A DNA stretch of 64,000 nt from Desulfosarcina sp963705435. GTDB lineage: Bacteria > Desulfobacterota > Desulfobacteria > Desulfobacterales > Desulfosarcinaceae. Location: the NCBI GenBank assembly GCA_963705435.1, contig CAVPJR010000025.1:124001-188000 (forward strand), in the 5' to 3' direction. The position numbers were made by a program, and so were the translations under genes. Below the pieces are notes generated by a model, which saw only the letters and a list, made by a program, of their open reading frames with translations, did not search any database and had not been told where the DNA came from. Position 1 is the stretch's first letter, and each line of letters begins with the position of its first letter. Positions 9,301-17,227 of the stretch are shown in pieces.

Positions 9301-9734
9301 TTCATATAGAAAAGGCCTTGGCGGAAAACCAGAAAATTGGAATCGAGTGGCGCCGGTCTGAGCTGCTTTTCAACCTGGGCGTATGCCGATTCATCCTGGC
9401 TGATTATCAACCGGCCATGCAGGCGATGAACGACGCCCATGTTCTGTCCGTGGCATCCGGCCAGCGGTATGTCACCGGTAAAGCACTGACCTGGCTGGGC
9501 CGCATTCATTCCAAAATCGATCCGCAGTCGGTTGAAACCGCATCCAACCTCATCGGCCAGGGAATCGAAATTTTACGCAGTCTCGACATCCAACCCGAAC
9601 TTGCCCTGGGTCATCTGTTTTTAGGAAAACTATGTGCCCGGTCCGGAGAGAGAGCACTGTCCACCGAACATTTAAGCCGGGCACGGCGGATGTTTCGGGA
9701 CTTGGGCATGCATGTCAAAAGGAGTAAAGGATGA
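6393..9734 (+). CDS. Zinc-ribbon / adenylate cyclase / AAA ATPase / TPR signalling protein
   Basis: From the chosen ATG the protein has 1113 residues. Two zinc ribbons come first (Cys 3, 6, 17, 20 and 28, 31, 42, 45). A class III nucleotide cyclase domain follows at about 85-265, with the first metal Asp at 95 in LFADVAGF and the second in FTGDGVMALFGAP. Next is an AAA-type ATPase with Walker A GDPGVGKS near 317 and Walker B LILVVEDLHWID near 440. Helical TPR-like repeats fill the C-terminus (about 690-1113). This is the large multidomain 'adenylate/guanylate cyclase with AAA and TPR' architecture, probably cytoplasmic and making cAMP in response to an unknown ligand. The next gene overlaps it by four bases (ATGA), so the two are translationally coupled. 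Confidence 0.9.
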   Translation: MKCPACNTNNLETAMFCNQCGNSMAALCSACGQSNPADSIFCNQCGKRLNGSQAPPPRQERQPLAYTPKFLADKILTSHASIEGERKLVTVLFADVAGFTAMSEKLDPEDMHAIMDGCFTILMNEIHKFEGTINQFTGDGVMALFGAPLAHEDHAQHACYAALAIQKELKGYSGMIQQRYGVAFHMRIGLNSGPVVVGAIGDNLRMDYTAVGDTTNLGARMESLAEPGTIRVSRNTVQLVRKYFEFNALGATHVKGKSEPQETFELNGASRLTSRLDASAAHGLTAYAGRREELAILTESSEKAFSGKGHVVGVKGDPGVGKSRLIYELRRSIGRRLAYFEGRCVPFGKPIAFLPLRDILRRYLDSSEVDDPQSVTQKIRHHIQKLGLEADDALAAFQDLLALPVDSQTWPNLSPKERKQKTFEALRDFLLYASRKDPLILVVEDLHWIDNASEAFLDFLIEALNGTAILLLLIYRPEYRHDWVNRPGFHEITLAQLPQETGAEVIGSILGDADVASALIRFVLQRTDGNPLFMEELTRTLLENGSIRMESGRYGLDKTADTTKVPENIHGIIAARMDSLEDEVKRVVQLAAVIGRDFAHRVLQSITGQKEKLDASLETLQEMGFIYRKNRYPELTYTFKHALTQEVAYKSLLRRKRARYHADVAGAIERLYAQRIEESYEVLAYHYDRSEDAQKAYEYLRFSGEKAIRAHFLWEAYDYLKKALGALDRLLHGDNSRQQELEVLHLMIIPIIALGLPEDSLAYLDRGVRVSTALDDHSSMTRFYGNIGVFYMNRGDYDQGTAYTQRAFETAERIGDVDAMAQTGPDLCQDFMNAGKFRETIQVATRIINAVENAGRETDYFGGMTNIYSVIRAFVGYSMGMQGDFTNGLTVCENALAGAVRYAGPETTGVCEVQLGSLHLLKGSHELAFNFIGDGVRHLEEANFYWHLPWGRSMFGLAQTFLGDPRSGLVHIEKALAENQKIGIEWRRSELLFNLGVCRFILADYQPAMQAMNDAHVLSVASGQRYVTGKALTWLGRIHSKIDPQSVETASNLIGQGIEILRSLDIQPELALGHLFLGKLCARSGERALSTEHLSRARRMFRDLGMHVKRSKG

Positions 9735-10675
9735 CATCGACCGCATTCCAGATGCTTTATCAAGGTTCCGCCTGTTTTCTGGGTGAAGGTGCTGTTATCG
9801 AACGTCTGCGCAGAAACAGCGACTTCGAACTCGATCCCCATATCGTTAATTCGGCGTTCATCTATGACGAACCGAAACGCGAGTCCCTGGCGGCCATCTA
9901 TCGGCAGTATCTGGACATCGGCCGCCAATTCGACCTGCCGCTCATCCTTTCCACCCCGACCTGGCGTGCCAGCCGGGAACGGATCTCAAAGGCCGGTTGC
10001 AAGGGTAAAGACGTGAATAGCGACAATTTCCGTTTTCTTGACCAGTTACGAAAGCGCTATGGAACCTATGCGAAAAAAGTGGCCGTGGGCGGGTTGTTGA
10101 GCTGCAGGGGTGATGCGTTCAACGCGAATGAAGCGCTTTCAACCCCGGCGGCCCGAACGTTTCATGCCTGGCAGGCTGAACGACTGGCCCACGCCGGGGT
10201 CGATTTCCTGCTGGCGGCCACCCTGCCCGCACTCAGCGAAGCAATCGGTCTGTCAGCGGCCCTTTCCGACACGGGGGTGCCCTACATAATTAGTTTTGTT
10301 GCACGTCCACAAGGCACATTAATTGACGGCACCCCACTGAAAGATGCCATCCAGCGTATCGATGCCGCAGTCAGCCCAAAGCCGCTGACCTATATCGTCA
10401 ATTGCACCCATGCTTCAATTTTTAGACAGGCGCTTTTTCATGAAGTCAATTCATCTCCTCTGGTCAGGCAGCGGATCGGCGGATTGTTGGCCAATACGGC
10501 CGCACTCGAGCCTGAAAAACTGGATGAGCGTGAAAACCTGGTGACTGAAGCACCTGAAATTTTCGGTCAGGCCGTAGGCGATCTTAAAAATGATCTGGGC
10601 ATGAAGATATTAGGGGGTTGCTGCGGTACCGACGATCGTCACATTCAGCAATTGGCAAAACGGCTTGCTCAATGA
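9731..10675 (+). CDS. Homocysteine S-methyltransferase family protein
   Basis: A 314-residue protein of the homocysteine/betaine methyltransferase barrel family. The zinc-binding thiols are visible as YIVNCTH near residue 222 and the terminal GGCCGTDDRHI. The start overlaps the cyclase stop by four bases. Members transfer methyl groups from S-methylmethionine, betaine or corrinoids to a thiol, normally homocysteine. Coupling to a signalling ATPase/cyclase is unusual and gives no obvious substrate. The N-terminus lacks the usual DGGMGT start (it reads YQGSACFLGEGAVIER), so the substrate may not be homocysteine. Confidence 0.82.
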   Translation: MTSTAFQMLYQGSACFLGEGAVIERLRRNSDFELDPHIVNSAFIYDEPKRESLAAIYRQYLDIGRQFDLPLILSTPTWRASRERISKAGCKGKDVNSDNFRFLDQLRKRYGTYAKKVAVGGLLSCRGDAFNANEALSTPAARTFHAWQAERLAHAGVDFLLAATLPALSEAIGLSAALSDTGVPYIISFVARPQGTLIDGTPLKDAIQRIDAAVSPKPLTYIVNCTHASIFRQALFHEVNSSPLVRQRIGGLLANTAALEPEKLDERENLVTEAPEIFGQAVGDLKNDLGMKILGGCCGTDDRHIQQLAKRLAQ

Positions 10676-10766
10676 TCTTGATGAGCCCCCCCGGGTGTGC
10701 ACGTCGGACTTTTACCAGGCTAATCGACCTTGATACGCTTTCCTGATGTAGACAATAGACAACGCT

Positions 10767-12569
10767 TCACTTAGGCAGGGTAGCGGTCATCTCCCGCTCA
10801 ACCAGCCTTCCCAGTTCCCGCAGCAAGTCAATTTTCACCTCGTCCAGGTCGCGGGGCCGGGTGTCAATCAGGCACAAGGTGCCGGGAGAGGTCCCGTTGG
10901 GAAGCGTCAAGGGGTATCCGGCATAAAAGCGGATGCGGGGTTCTCCGACCACCAGCGGATTGTCTGCAAAGCGGGCGTCGAGAAGGGTATCGCGGACGAT
11001 CATGACTTTCGTGTCAAGGATGGCATGGGCGCAGAATGCCTGATCCCGCGGCGTTTCGGTGGCACTTAAGCCGAAGTGGGACTTGAACCACTGGCGGTCC
11101 TGGTCGACGAGGGTCACCAAGGCCATGGGGACATCGAAAGCCGCGGCAGCGATCCGGGTGATTTGTTCAAAACGCTCTTCTATATTCGTATCGAGGAGCT
11201 GCAGCGCTTTAAGCGTCTCGATGCGATGCTCCTCATTCTCCGGAATCGGCGCCCGCCCCCAGCGGCACATGCTTCGCATGACCCATGCACGCACCCGTGT
11301 ACGCACATATTCAAGGGTAAAGGGCTGGATCAGCCAATCCGTAACGCCGACGTCGCCACCTGAATCGGAATAGGCATTGGCAACGATGACAACCGGCAAG
11401 TCGCGGGCATGGTCGGTATCCATATCCCTTATGGATCGGCAGGTTTCCAGGGCGCTACCTCCCACCCGCCCATCATCGAGAATGACGAGAGATAGTCGTG
11501 TCGAGCGGACAATCTCAAGGACGTCCTTGGAACTCTCGGCGCGCAAAATTCGCAGGTTGTCGGCCTGGGCGGCCTGCTGAATCTTCTCAGCCAATGTTTC
11601 GTCTGCGATACCGATCAAGACCTGGTGGTCCTGAAGGGCGGGTTCGATCGAGGTGACTGCCGAAAAGCTTTCCGTGTCTAATTCTGCTGTATTATCGAAC
11701 GATGCTTTCAATTCGATCACCATTCCTTCGGCGGCGGCGAAGATATCCATCGGTCTCTTAGCCTGGGGCAGGCCAGTGCGCAAGTCCTCACAAAGCGCAT
11801 CGACACGGTCGTCGCTTCGCAACGGATCGTGGTGCGTCAACGCCAAACGCCTGACTCCGGCAGTACGGGACATGTCAACCGCACAATCCACCGGCGTGTG
11901 CCCCCAACCAAACTTGTCCGTATACTCCGTCGTCGTGTATTGGGCATCATGAATCACCAGATCGGCCCCTCTCATGAATGCGATGTGGCGCCGGTCCTGT
12001 TCGCTCATGGTGCCGGTGCCCTGGGCGTACTGACGGGAGTGCGGCTCATGGTCACAGGCATAAACGACCGAAACCCCGTCGGCTTCCAATCGATATCCCA
12101 GGGTGAGGGCAGGATGGTTCATATACAGGGTTCGGACCTTGATATCGCCGATTTCGAAGACGCCCTCGACGAGGTCGTGATAGCGGATGGCTGCCCCAAG
12201 TTCTTCCAACGTTATAGGAAAGTAGGTGTACTGCATCTGGCCCGCAAGGGACTCGCGCAGGGACGAACTGAGGCCACGGGGGGCGTAAATGTCCCATTCG
12301 TTGCCGGGCAGGAAGAGGGGATCGAAGAACGGGATACCTTGGATGTGGTCCCAATGGGTATGGGTGATGAGGATATGGCCACGCAAGGGATGGACGCCAC
12401 TTTTCATGAGGGCTTGGCCGAGTCCGTGCGCCCCGGTGCCGCAATCGAGGATAATCATGGTGCCGGAAGCAGAACGGACCTCAACACACGACGTGTTGCC
12501 TCCGAAGCGAACGGTCGAAGATCCGGGCTTCGCGATGGATCCTCGTGTACCCCAGAATCGTACTTTCAT
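10767..12569 (-). CDS. Metallo-beta-lactamase hydrolase fused to receiver-like and GAF domains
   Basis: About 600 residues. The first 280 form an MBL-fold hydrolase starting MKVRFWGTRGS. Its metal site HTHWDH lies near residue 70, and a downstream His in TGVRRLALTHHDP resembles the class II cAMP phosphodiesterase / PhnP group. A divergent receiver-like domain follows (about 310-430, with LSLVILDDG in the phospho-acceptor position). A GAF domain (about 450-600) ends with RFYAGYPLTLPNG...GTLCLIDTRPRDL. The start at 12569 is preferred because GGAAGG precedes it; 12593 is the longer option. It may be a signalling enzyme that hydrolyses a cyclic nucleotide or phosphodiester. Substrate unknown. Confidence 0.8.
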   Translation of the reverse strand: MKVRFWGTRGSIAKPGSSTVRFGGNTSCVEVRSASGTMIILDCGTGAHGLGQALMKSGVHPLRGHILITHTHWDHIQGIPFFDPLFLPGNEWDIYAPRGLSSSLRESLAGQMQYTYFPITLEELGAAIRYHDLVEGVFEIGDIKVRTLYMNHPALTLGYRLEADGVSVVYACDHEPHSRQYAQGTGTMSEQDRRHIAFMRGADLVIHDAQYTTTEYTDKFGWGHTPVDCAVDMSRTAGVRRLALTHHDPLRSDDRVDALCEDLRTGLPQAKRPMDIFAAAEGMVIELKASFDNTAELDTESFSAVTSIEPALQDHQVLIGIADETLAEKIQQAAQADNLRILRAESSKDVLEIVRSTRLSLVILDDGRVGGSALETCRSIRDMDTDHARDLPVVIVANAYSDSGGDVGVTDWLIQPFTLEYVRTRVRAWVMRSMCRWGRAPIPENEEHRIETLKALQLLDTNIEERFEQITRIAAAAFDVPMALVTLVDQDRQWFKSHFGLSATETPRDQAFCAHAILDTKVMIVRDTLLDARFADNPLVVGEPRIRFYAGYPLTLPNGTSPGTLCLIDTRPRDLDEVKIDLLRELGRLVEREMTATLPK

Positions 12570-12626
12570 TTCAGATGGCCCTTCCTGACTCATTCTTAAG
12601 CTATGCGCCGTTTCGGACCTGCTATC

Positions 12627-13541
12627 TTAGAATTTGTTGAATGTGTCACAACTGTCCATGTCGCCGCTTGCTAAACCAATTTTGAACCACTTCACCCGTT
12701 GTACCGAAGTGCCATGGGTAAATGAGTCCGGGCTGACATATCCTTGTGACTGTTTCTGTAAGGTATCATCACCAATGGCACTGGCAGCGGCCAGGCCTTC
12801 TTCTACATCACCGGCTTCGAGCAGTTGTCGGGTTTGGTTGGCATGATGGGCCCAGACTCCTGCGAGGCAATCAGCCTGCAATTCCTGTCGAACGGAGAGC
12901 TTGTTGCCTTCTGCCTGGCTCAGTTTTTTGCGGGCGGCGTGTACCCTGTCGGATATACCCGCAAGGGTCTGGATATGGTGACCCACTTCGTGGGCAATGA
13001 CATACGCCTGGGCAAAGTCACCCGGTGCTTTGAAACGATTTTTCAACTGGTCATAAAACCCCAGGTCGATGTATACTTTTTGATCACCTGGACAATAAAA
13101 TGGTCCTATGGCGGATTGAGCCATTCCACAAGCGGATTTTACTGCGTCTCGAAACAGCACCAGGCGTGGCTCCTGATAGGATTTCCCCTTTTGTCGGAAC
13201 AAGGTGGTCCAGGTTACTTCGGTATCGGCCAAGATGACTGAAACGAAATCCACCAGTTCTTTTTCTTGCGCGGTTTCATGAAACGGCACTGCGCGTTCAC
13301 TGACGGTTGTGTCTTGTTGTAGACCAAGGCCTCCTAATAAGTTGCCGAGGTTCCCGGTAAATAAACCGTAAGCACCCACACACACAGCCAGGATTAAGGT
13401 ACCTTTAAATCCTAAGAACTTAAATACCACGGGAAGCAGGCGCAACATACCACTCCCACCGCTCAAGCCCGCACGTCCGGAGGCTCGCATACTGCGCCGG
13501 TCTTCCACATTGCTACTTTTACGATTGCCACGCCACCGCAT
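12627..13541 (-). CDS. YpfJ-family neutral zinc metallopeptidase
   Basis: A 304-residue membrane-anchored protein that begins MRWRGNRKSSNVEDRR, the characteristic YpfJ N-terminus, preceded by GGGAG. One transmembrane segment follows (about residues 50-70). The domain then carries YVIAHEVGHHIQTLAG with the HExGH-type zinc motif, and RQELQADCLAGVWAHHA with the second-shell Glu/Asp. The C-terminus SFTHGTSVQRVKWFKIGLASGD is diagnostic. The family is annotated as neutral zinc metallopeptidase and its substrate is unknown. Confidence 0.92.
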   Translation of the reverse strand: MRWRGNRKSSNVEDRRSMRASGRAGLSGGSGMLRLLPVVFKFLGFKGTLILAVCVGAYGLFTGNLGNLLGGLGLQQDTTVSERAVPFHETAQEKELVDFVSVILADTEVTWTTLFRQKGKSYQEPRLVLFRDAVKSACGMAQSAIGPFYCPGDQKVYIDLGFYDQLKNRFKAPGDFAQAYVIAHEVGHHIQTLAGISDRVHAARKKLSQAEGNKLSVRQELQADCLAGVWAHHANQTRQLLEAGDVEEGLAAASAIGDDTLQKQSQGYVSPDSFTHGTSVQRVKWFKIGLASGDMDSCDTFNKF

Positions 13542-13597
13542 GATTCGTCTCCCGTCGACCAAATTTTTTTTTGTTTGGGGATGGTTCTGAAAAGGGC

Positions 13598-13749
13598 TTA
13601 CGTTGGATGCTTCAGCAAATCACGTATTTCCGTGAGCAATACTTCCTGTGCCGAGAGTTCGGGTGGTGCTTGAAGTCTTTCCTCCTCTTTCCGCTTGAGG
13701 GAGTTTATCCCTTTGATGGCAATTCCTTAAACGCTTTCATCATCCCCAT
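13598..13749 (-). pseudogene. mscL: Internally deleted mechanosensitive channel gene (mscL remnant)
   Basis: Read on the minus strand, a good ribosome site (AGGAG, eight bases) precedes ATG and MGMMKAFKE, which is the MscL N-terminus. After one missing base the sequence runs through an 'AIKG' codon set straight into INSLKRKEEERLQAPPE and then QEVLLTEIRDLL, the MscL cytoplasmic C-terminus, and stops with TAA. Roughly 90 codons, encoding both membrane helices and the periplasmic loop, are gone. The junction lies at IKG, which occurs in both the N-terminal (FAIKG) and C-terminal (IKGIN) parts of typical MscL. This suggests deletion between short direct repeats. No functional channel can be made. 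Confidence 0.85.
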
Positions 13750-13888
13750 GATAAATCGCTCCTGGTAAAGATGTGGAATGTTTTGAATCCCGTTTACTCT
13801 TTTAGATGATGTTATCCGGGTAGAAAGCAAGTCGCGGGACAATAGAGATTGAGTACATCACGGGGGTGGACCCTGTCAACATCTCCAT

Positions 13889-14299
13889 CTATCTGTAGAA
13901 GCGTTTAAGCCTGACGGGAGGCACACCCGCGTGATAGAGAAGCACCAAACCAGTGTTCAACATCTGTTGACGGACGATACCATTAAAAGGAAAACGACGG
14001 GCCGACGTCACTACGCTATGATTGAGTTTGACAAAGCGGCCGATTTTCGAAGGCGTGTTTGAATCTCCACATCCTCCATCAGCGGCCCTGGCGCCTCTAT
14101 TCATCTGCCGCCCTCGGCCTTTTTGAGATTCGTGAACCAGTTTTACTCCCGGAAAGCGCCGGACGACTGCTGCCGTGTTGTCCCGGCTCCCACCATCAAC
14201 CACCACAATTTCATGCAGTTCGGGTTGACCCACGAACTGCTTCAGGCACCGTCCTATTGTTTTTTCTTCGTTTAGGACCGGAACAATGACGGAAATCAT
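13889..14299 (-). pseudogene. Glycosyltransferase (TIGR04283-type) with internal deletion
   Basis: The 136-codon open frame starts as a family 2 glycosyltransferase: ISVIVPVLNEEKTIGRCL, then HEIVVVDGGSRDNT and GRGRQMNRGARAADG. It then jumps to a tail, IGRFVKLNHSVVTSARR and LLYHAGVPPVRLKRFYR, that matches the C-terminus of the same family. The roughly 90 residues expected between, which hold the metal-binding 'LHADT' region, are absent; intact members have about 225 residues. The frame is kept across the junction, so a shortened protein could be made, but it would lack the catalytic centre. Confidence 0.7.
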
Positions 14300-14482
14300 T
14301 CCCTTTTTGACCAGCCGATTATCAATTCACGCGCGGGGACCCACGGGGCGCTGCTGGCATCCCATTCCTATGGGTTTCTGATGACCGATTTCATGCACGT
14401 GAGTGTTGCAAGCCGTCCGGAAGAGGCAGCCCGCCTGCTGGGAAGGGCTGCGGAAGCCAAAAAAACGGGAAAAAAGCTGTAG
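14270..14482 (+). pseudogene. C-terminal fragment of an unidentified gene
   Basis: On the plus strand a frame with strong coding character, containing PIINSRAGTHGALLASHSYG and FLMTDFMHVSVASRPEEAA and ending at the TAG at 14480-14482, opens just after an upstream stop and overlaps the head of the glycosyltransferase remnant. It has no start codon with a ribosome site, so it is probably the 3' end of a gene whose 5' part was lost. I do not recognise the family. Confidence 0.4.
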
Positions 14483-14679
14483 GGGTTGGACGCCAGATAA
14501 ATATCGGGGAACCGGTTGACCCTGGTGAAGGTCCTCCACTATTAATTGTCCATACAAGCGCGGCTTACCAGGCGACTCAGATGTTGACTGGGGAGGCGCG
14601 AGATATCGCGGAAAGATGCCACTCTTAAATACGAGCGGGAGGCGAATTGACTCGAATATAGAAGTAAACGAATCGAGTA

Positions 14680-15018
14680 TTACACAGATAACAAATCAAG
14701 GTCGTCAAAAACCAGTTCTACTGAACCATCTTCAGATGAATCGTATAACGCCATGACGGATTCGGCGATTTTGGTAGCATTGGGTTCAATGGGGAATATA
14801 TTGTGGGTCCGGAGTATTGACAGCAAGGCATTCATTCCTTTGGAGATTGAATTCACGACAATCTCACTCTCATAGGTTTCTTCGCAGAGCAATGTAAAAC
14901 TGCCCCTATTCAGCATGGGAGACGCTGCTTTTTTGAGATCTTTATCGATGATTGCGTATTCCTTGATGTTGAGTTCTTTTTTGCTTCGGTCTCTGAATAT
15001 CATATATTTTTGACGCAT
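14680..15018 (-). CDS. Hypothetical protein
   Basis: A 112-residue soluble acidic protein. The ATG at 15018 is preceded by AGGAG with good spacing, whereas the longer frame upstream is only the shadow of the next gene. The C-terminus is very acidic (DSSEDGSVELVFDDLDLL). No membrane segment or cysteine motif is present and I recognise no family. It follows the small basic protein below by 25 bases and probably shares its transcript. Confidence 0.6.
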   Translation of the reverse strand: MRQKYMIFRDRSKKELNIKEYAIIDKDLKKAASPMLNRGSFTLLCEETYESEIVVNSISKGMNALLSILRTHNIFPIEPNATKIAESVMALYDSSEDGSVELVFDDLDLLSV

Positions 15019-15043
15019 CACGCTTCTCCTTTTCATCCGGTTT

Positions 15044-15202
15044 CTATATTGATGGTTCCTCGTCTTCATCCTTAGATTTAATGGGCGTTTGGTCTGGTTG
15101 CACCATACTTTTTTCCAGTCTGCTCTGTCTTTTTTCGGCTTTCTTTTTTTTCCTGGCCAATTCTTTTTGACGTTTATTAAATTGATAATTCGATCTTGCC
15201 AA
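15044..15202 (-). CDS. Small lysine-rich protein
   Basis: A 52-residue, strongly basic protein beginning at a TTG (LARSNYQFNKRQKELARKKK), chosen because GGGAGG sits just upstream and because short proteins of this kind begin at the same sequence. Residues 5-35 form a charged helix rich in Lys, Arg and Glu, suggestive of nucleic-acid or ribosome association, although no function is known. The C-terminal third is acidic (KSKDEDEEPSI). Confidence 0.55.
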   Translation of the reverse strand: MARSNYQFNKRQKELARKKKKAEKRQSRLEKSMVQPDQTPIKSKDEDEEPSI

Positions 15203-15295
15203 ATTGTCACCTCCCTGGCGGTTGTTTGGACAAAAACAAAATTGAAGGGCACCATCGCTTTTAGAAGGCATGCCACCTTTACTTAGAACATAGGG

Positions 15296-15388
15296 TCATA
15301 TCACAGTGAGATTAGCAGCGGCAGGGCCCTGCTGTCTTCGCTCCATATCAAAGGAAACGCGATCGCCTTCCTCGAGGAATTTGAAATT
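15296..15388 (-). pseudogene. Cold-shock protein gene remnant (3' end)
   Basis: On the minus strand 30 codons ending in TGA read FKFLEEGDRVSFDMERRQQG and then PAAANLTVI. This matches the last two beta-strands of CspA-type proteins. The frame is closed by a stop immediately upstream, and the RNA-binding RNP motifs are missing. An intact paralogue lies about 290 bases upstream at 15674-15877. Confidence 0.7.
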
Positions 15389-15612
15389 TCATCTGCATTG
15401 TTTGACTTGCACAATAACCTTTATCAGAACATAAATCAATCTAAATATTTGTTTTTTTTGATAAATTTTTATTTATTGCATTTAAGCGTGCAAAATATGA
15501 GTGTTACACGGGTATCTCGGGGAAGGCTGATTAATTTGCGGGATCCCGGCATCCGGGAGTGAATTGGTAACTGAATACCTGCAGGACAGTGGAAAAGACG
15601 AGGGTGCTGCAA

Positions 15613-15656
15613 ACAACCGGGGCACCCCGCCATTTTTGGCGGGATGCCCCGGTTGT
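15613..15656. terminator. Long GC-rich hairpin downstream of the cold-shock gene
   Basis: A nearly perfect inverted repeat with a 20-bp stem (ACAACCGGGGCACCCCGCC against its complement, one mismatch) and a short loop lies 17 bases beyond the stop of the cold-shock gene at 15674. Its position suggests a transcription terminator or an mRNA 3'-stabilising structure. There is no strong T-run after it on the minus strand, so a purely intrinsic terminator is not certain. Confidence 0.6.
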
Positions 15657-15673
15657 GAATCAATGCGATTTTG

Positions 15674-15877
15674 TCAGGTTGCTCTTTTTACATTCTTGGC
15701 TTCAGGTCCGCGGTCACTCTCCTCTACCTCGAAAACAACCATGTCCCCCTCGGACAGCGTCTTGAATCCCGTCATGTCGATAGCGGAAAAGTGCACAAAG
15801 ACGTCCCGACCTTCGTTTTCATTGATGAAGCCATACCCCTTTTTGTCGTTGAACCATTTAACAATACCGTTCGCCAA
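15674..15877 (-). CDS. Cold-shock protein, CspA family
   Basis: A complete 67-residue cold-shock domain that binds single-stranded RNA or DNA. Both RNP motifs are present (KGYGFI and DVFVHFSAI), following MANGIVKWFNDK. Length and composition are normal. The ribosome site GGAGG precedes the ATG. It is probably monocistronic, with the long hairpin downstream and about 180 bases separating it from the isomerase gene upstream. Confidence 0.95.
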   Translation of the reverse strand: MANGIVKWFNDKKGYGFINENEGRDVFVHFSAIDMTGFKTLSEGDMVVFEVEESDRGPEAKNVKRAT

Positions 15878-16054
15878 AGCACTGACCTCCTCTATTCAAT
15901 AGTTCCCCTCCAAAATGTCCTTTTGCCTTTGCAGACGATACTCCGGCACATTTAAGATTGCCGCTCAGAAGATGTCAGATCAGGGGTTGCAGTGGCCAAA
16001 CTATCATCCAGAAAAAATTTTTAGCCAATAGGATACTCATTGTCAAGAAAAAAA

Positions 16055-17041
16055 CTAAAGTGGAAATCGTTTAATATCCGCATGTTCCTTCATTTTTTCG
16101 AGGTAGGCGTCGATCTTTTTCCCCTCCTGCTCCTGGCGGAGGCGGGCGGAAATGGCATCCTTTACATCGTTGAACGCCATGGTCTGTTCGATCTGGCGCT
16201 CGGTCACCCGGATCAGGTGGTATCCGAAACGGGTCTGCACCACATCGCTCGTCTGGCCGGGCTGAAGGGCGAAGGCGGCTTCGGAAAAGGGCGGAACCAT
16301 CTGCTCCCTGCTAAAAAAACCAAGGTCGCCCCCCTTGGTCTTGCTGGGGCAGTCCGAGTTCTCCTGGGCCAGGGCGGCAAAGCTCTCACCATTGTCGATG
16401 CGAAGCTTCAGCGCCCGGATGGCGGCCAGGGCTTCCGCCTGCTTTACCTCAGCGGCGTCTGCCGGCACCTGAATCAGAATATGGGAGGCTTTGACCTGCT
16501 CCGGCTTGCGGAACAGGTTTGGATTGTCGTCATAATATGTGCGGACCTGCTGGTCGGACACGGATATCTTCTGGAGCACCTCTTTGTCGATGAGCGTTTT
16601 AATGGTCAGCCCATGTTTAATCTGGCTCTTCAGCATCTCCTCGGAAAATCCCATTTCCGTCAATGCATTCTGGTAATCCTTCTCATCCTTGAATGCTGCC
16701 TTGAATTCATCCAGCGCTTTTGCCACGGTTGTGTCTTTGACATCAATCCCCGCCGATTGGGCCTGCTGAAGCAACAGGGTCCGGTTGATCAGGGTATCGC
16801 GGATCTCCCCCTCGTACCGCTTCAGTTGCTCGGCATCCACGGGTCTTCCCTGGCGGGCCAGCTTCAGGGAAACCAGCTTCATCTCACGGTCCAGATCCTG
16901 ACGCAGCAAGACGGTATCATTGACCCGGGCAATCTGCCCGGCAGGTGCTTCCGCGGCGACAATCGTTGCCGGAGCAAACAGGAGGATCGCCATCATGGCG
17001 GCGACAGCGGCGAAACGTGTCTTGGGTTGAATAAGGGTCAT
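16055..17041 (-). CDS. Secreted parvulin-type peptidyl-prolyl isomerase
   Basis: A 328-residue exported folding factor. A signal peptide occupies residues 1-30 (AAMMAILLFAPATIVAAEA). A SurA_N-like helical domain follows (about 35-180). A single parvulin domain (about 190-290) is marked by VKASHILIQVPADA, GGDLGFFSREQMVPPFSEAAF and TRFGYHLIRVTE. It presumably acts on periplasmic or outer-membrane proteins, as SurA and PrsA do. One parvulin domain instead of the two of SurA places it nearer the PpiC/PrsA type. Confidence 0.9.
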   Translation of the reverse strand: MTLIQPKTRFAAVAAMMAILLFAPATIVAAEAPAGQIARVNDTVLLRQDLDREMKLVSLKLARQGRPVDAEQLKRYEGEIRDTLINRTLLLQQAQSAGIDVKDTTVAKALDEFKAAFKDEKDYQNALTEMGFSEEMLKSQIKHGLTIKTLIDKEVLQKISVSDQQVRTYYDDNPNLFRKPEQVKASHILIQVPADAAEVKQAEALAAIRALKLRIDNGESFAALAQENSDCPSKTKGGDLGFFSREQMVPPFSEAAFALQPGQTSDVVQTRFGYHLIRVTERQIEQTMAFNDVKDAISARLRQEQEGKKIDAYLEKMKEHADIKRFPL

Positions 17042-17227
17042 CGATTTCTCCTTGATGGGTTGAGGGGCGATAGCACCCCAGCAATTGGCCGATCAGAAAG
17101 ACCATGATGTCGGCCAGTATGCGTTTACGGTAAAGGACGGCAGTCATGCAACAGGTGTGCTGAGGCATGCTGCGGTGCGCACAATGGCCGATATCAAGAC
17201 CGCCACTGTCGATAATTGTCGTCCATG

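Noticed and set aside
15469..15663. 64-codon minus-strand ORF
   Set aside because: It runs through the long hairpin after the cold-shock gene and has no ribosome site.
16040..17107. 355-codon plus-strand ORF
   Set aside because: It is antisense to the parvulin isomerase at 16055-17041, which has a signal peptide and clear domain motifs; the antisense protein shows no family features.
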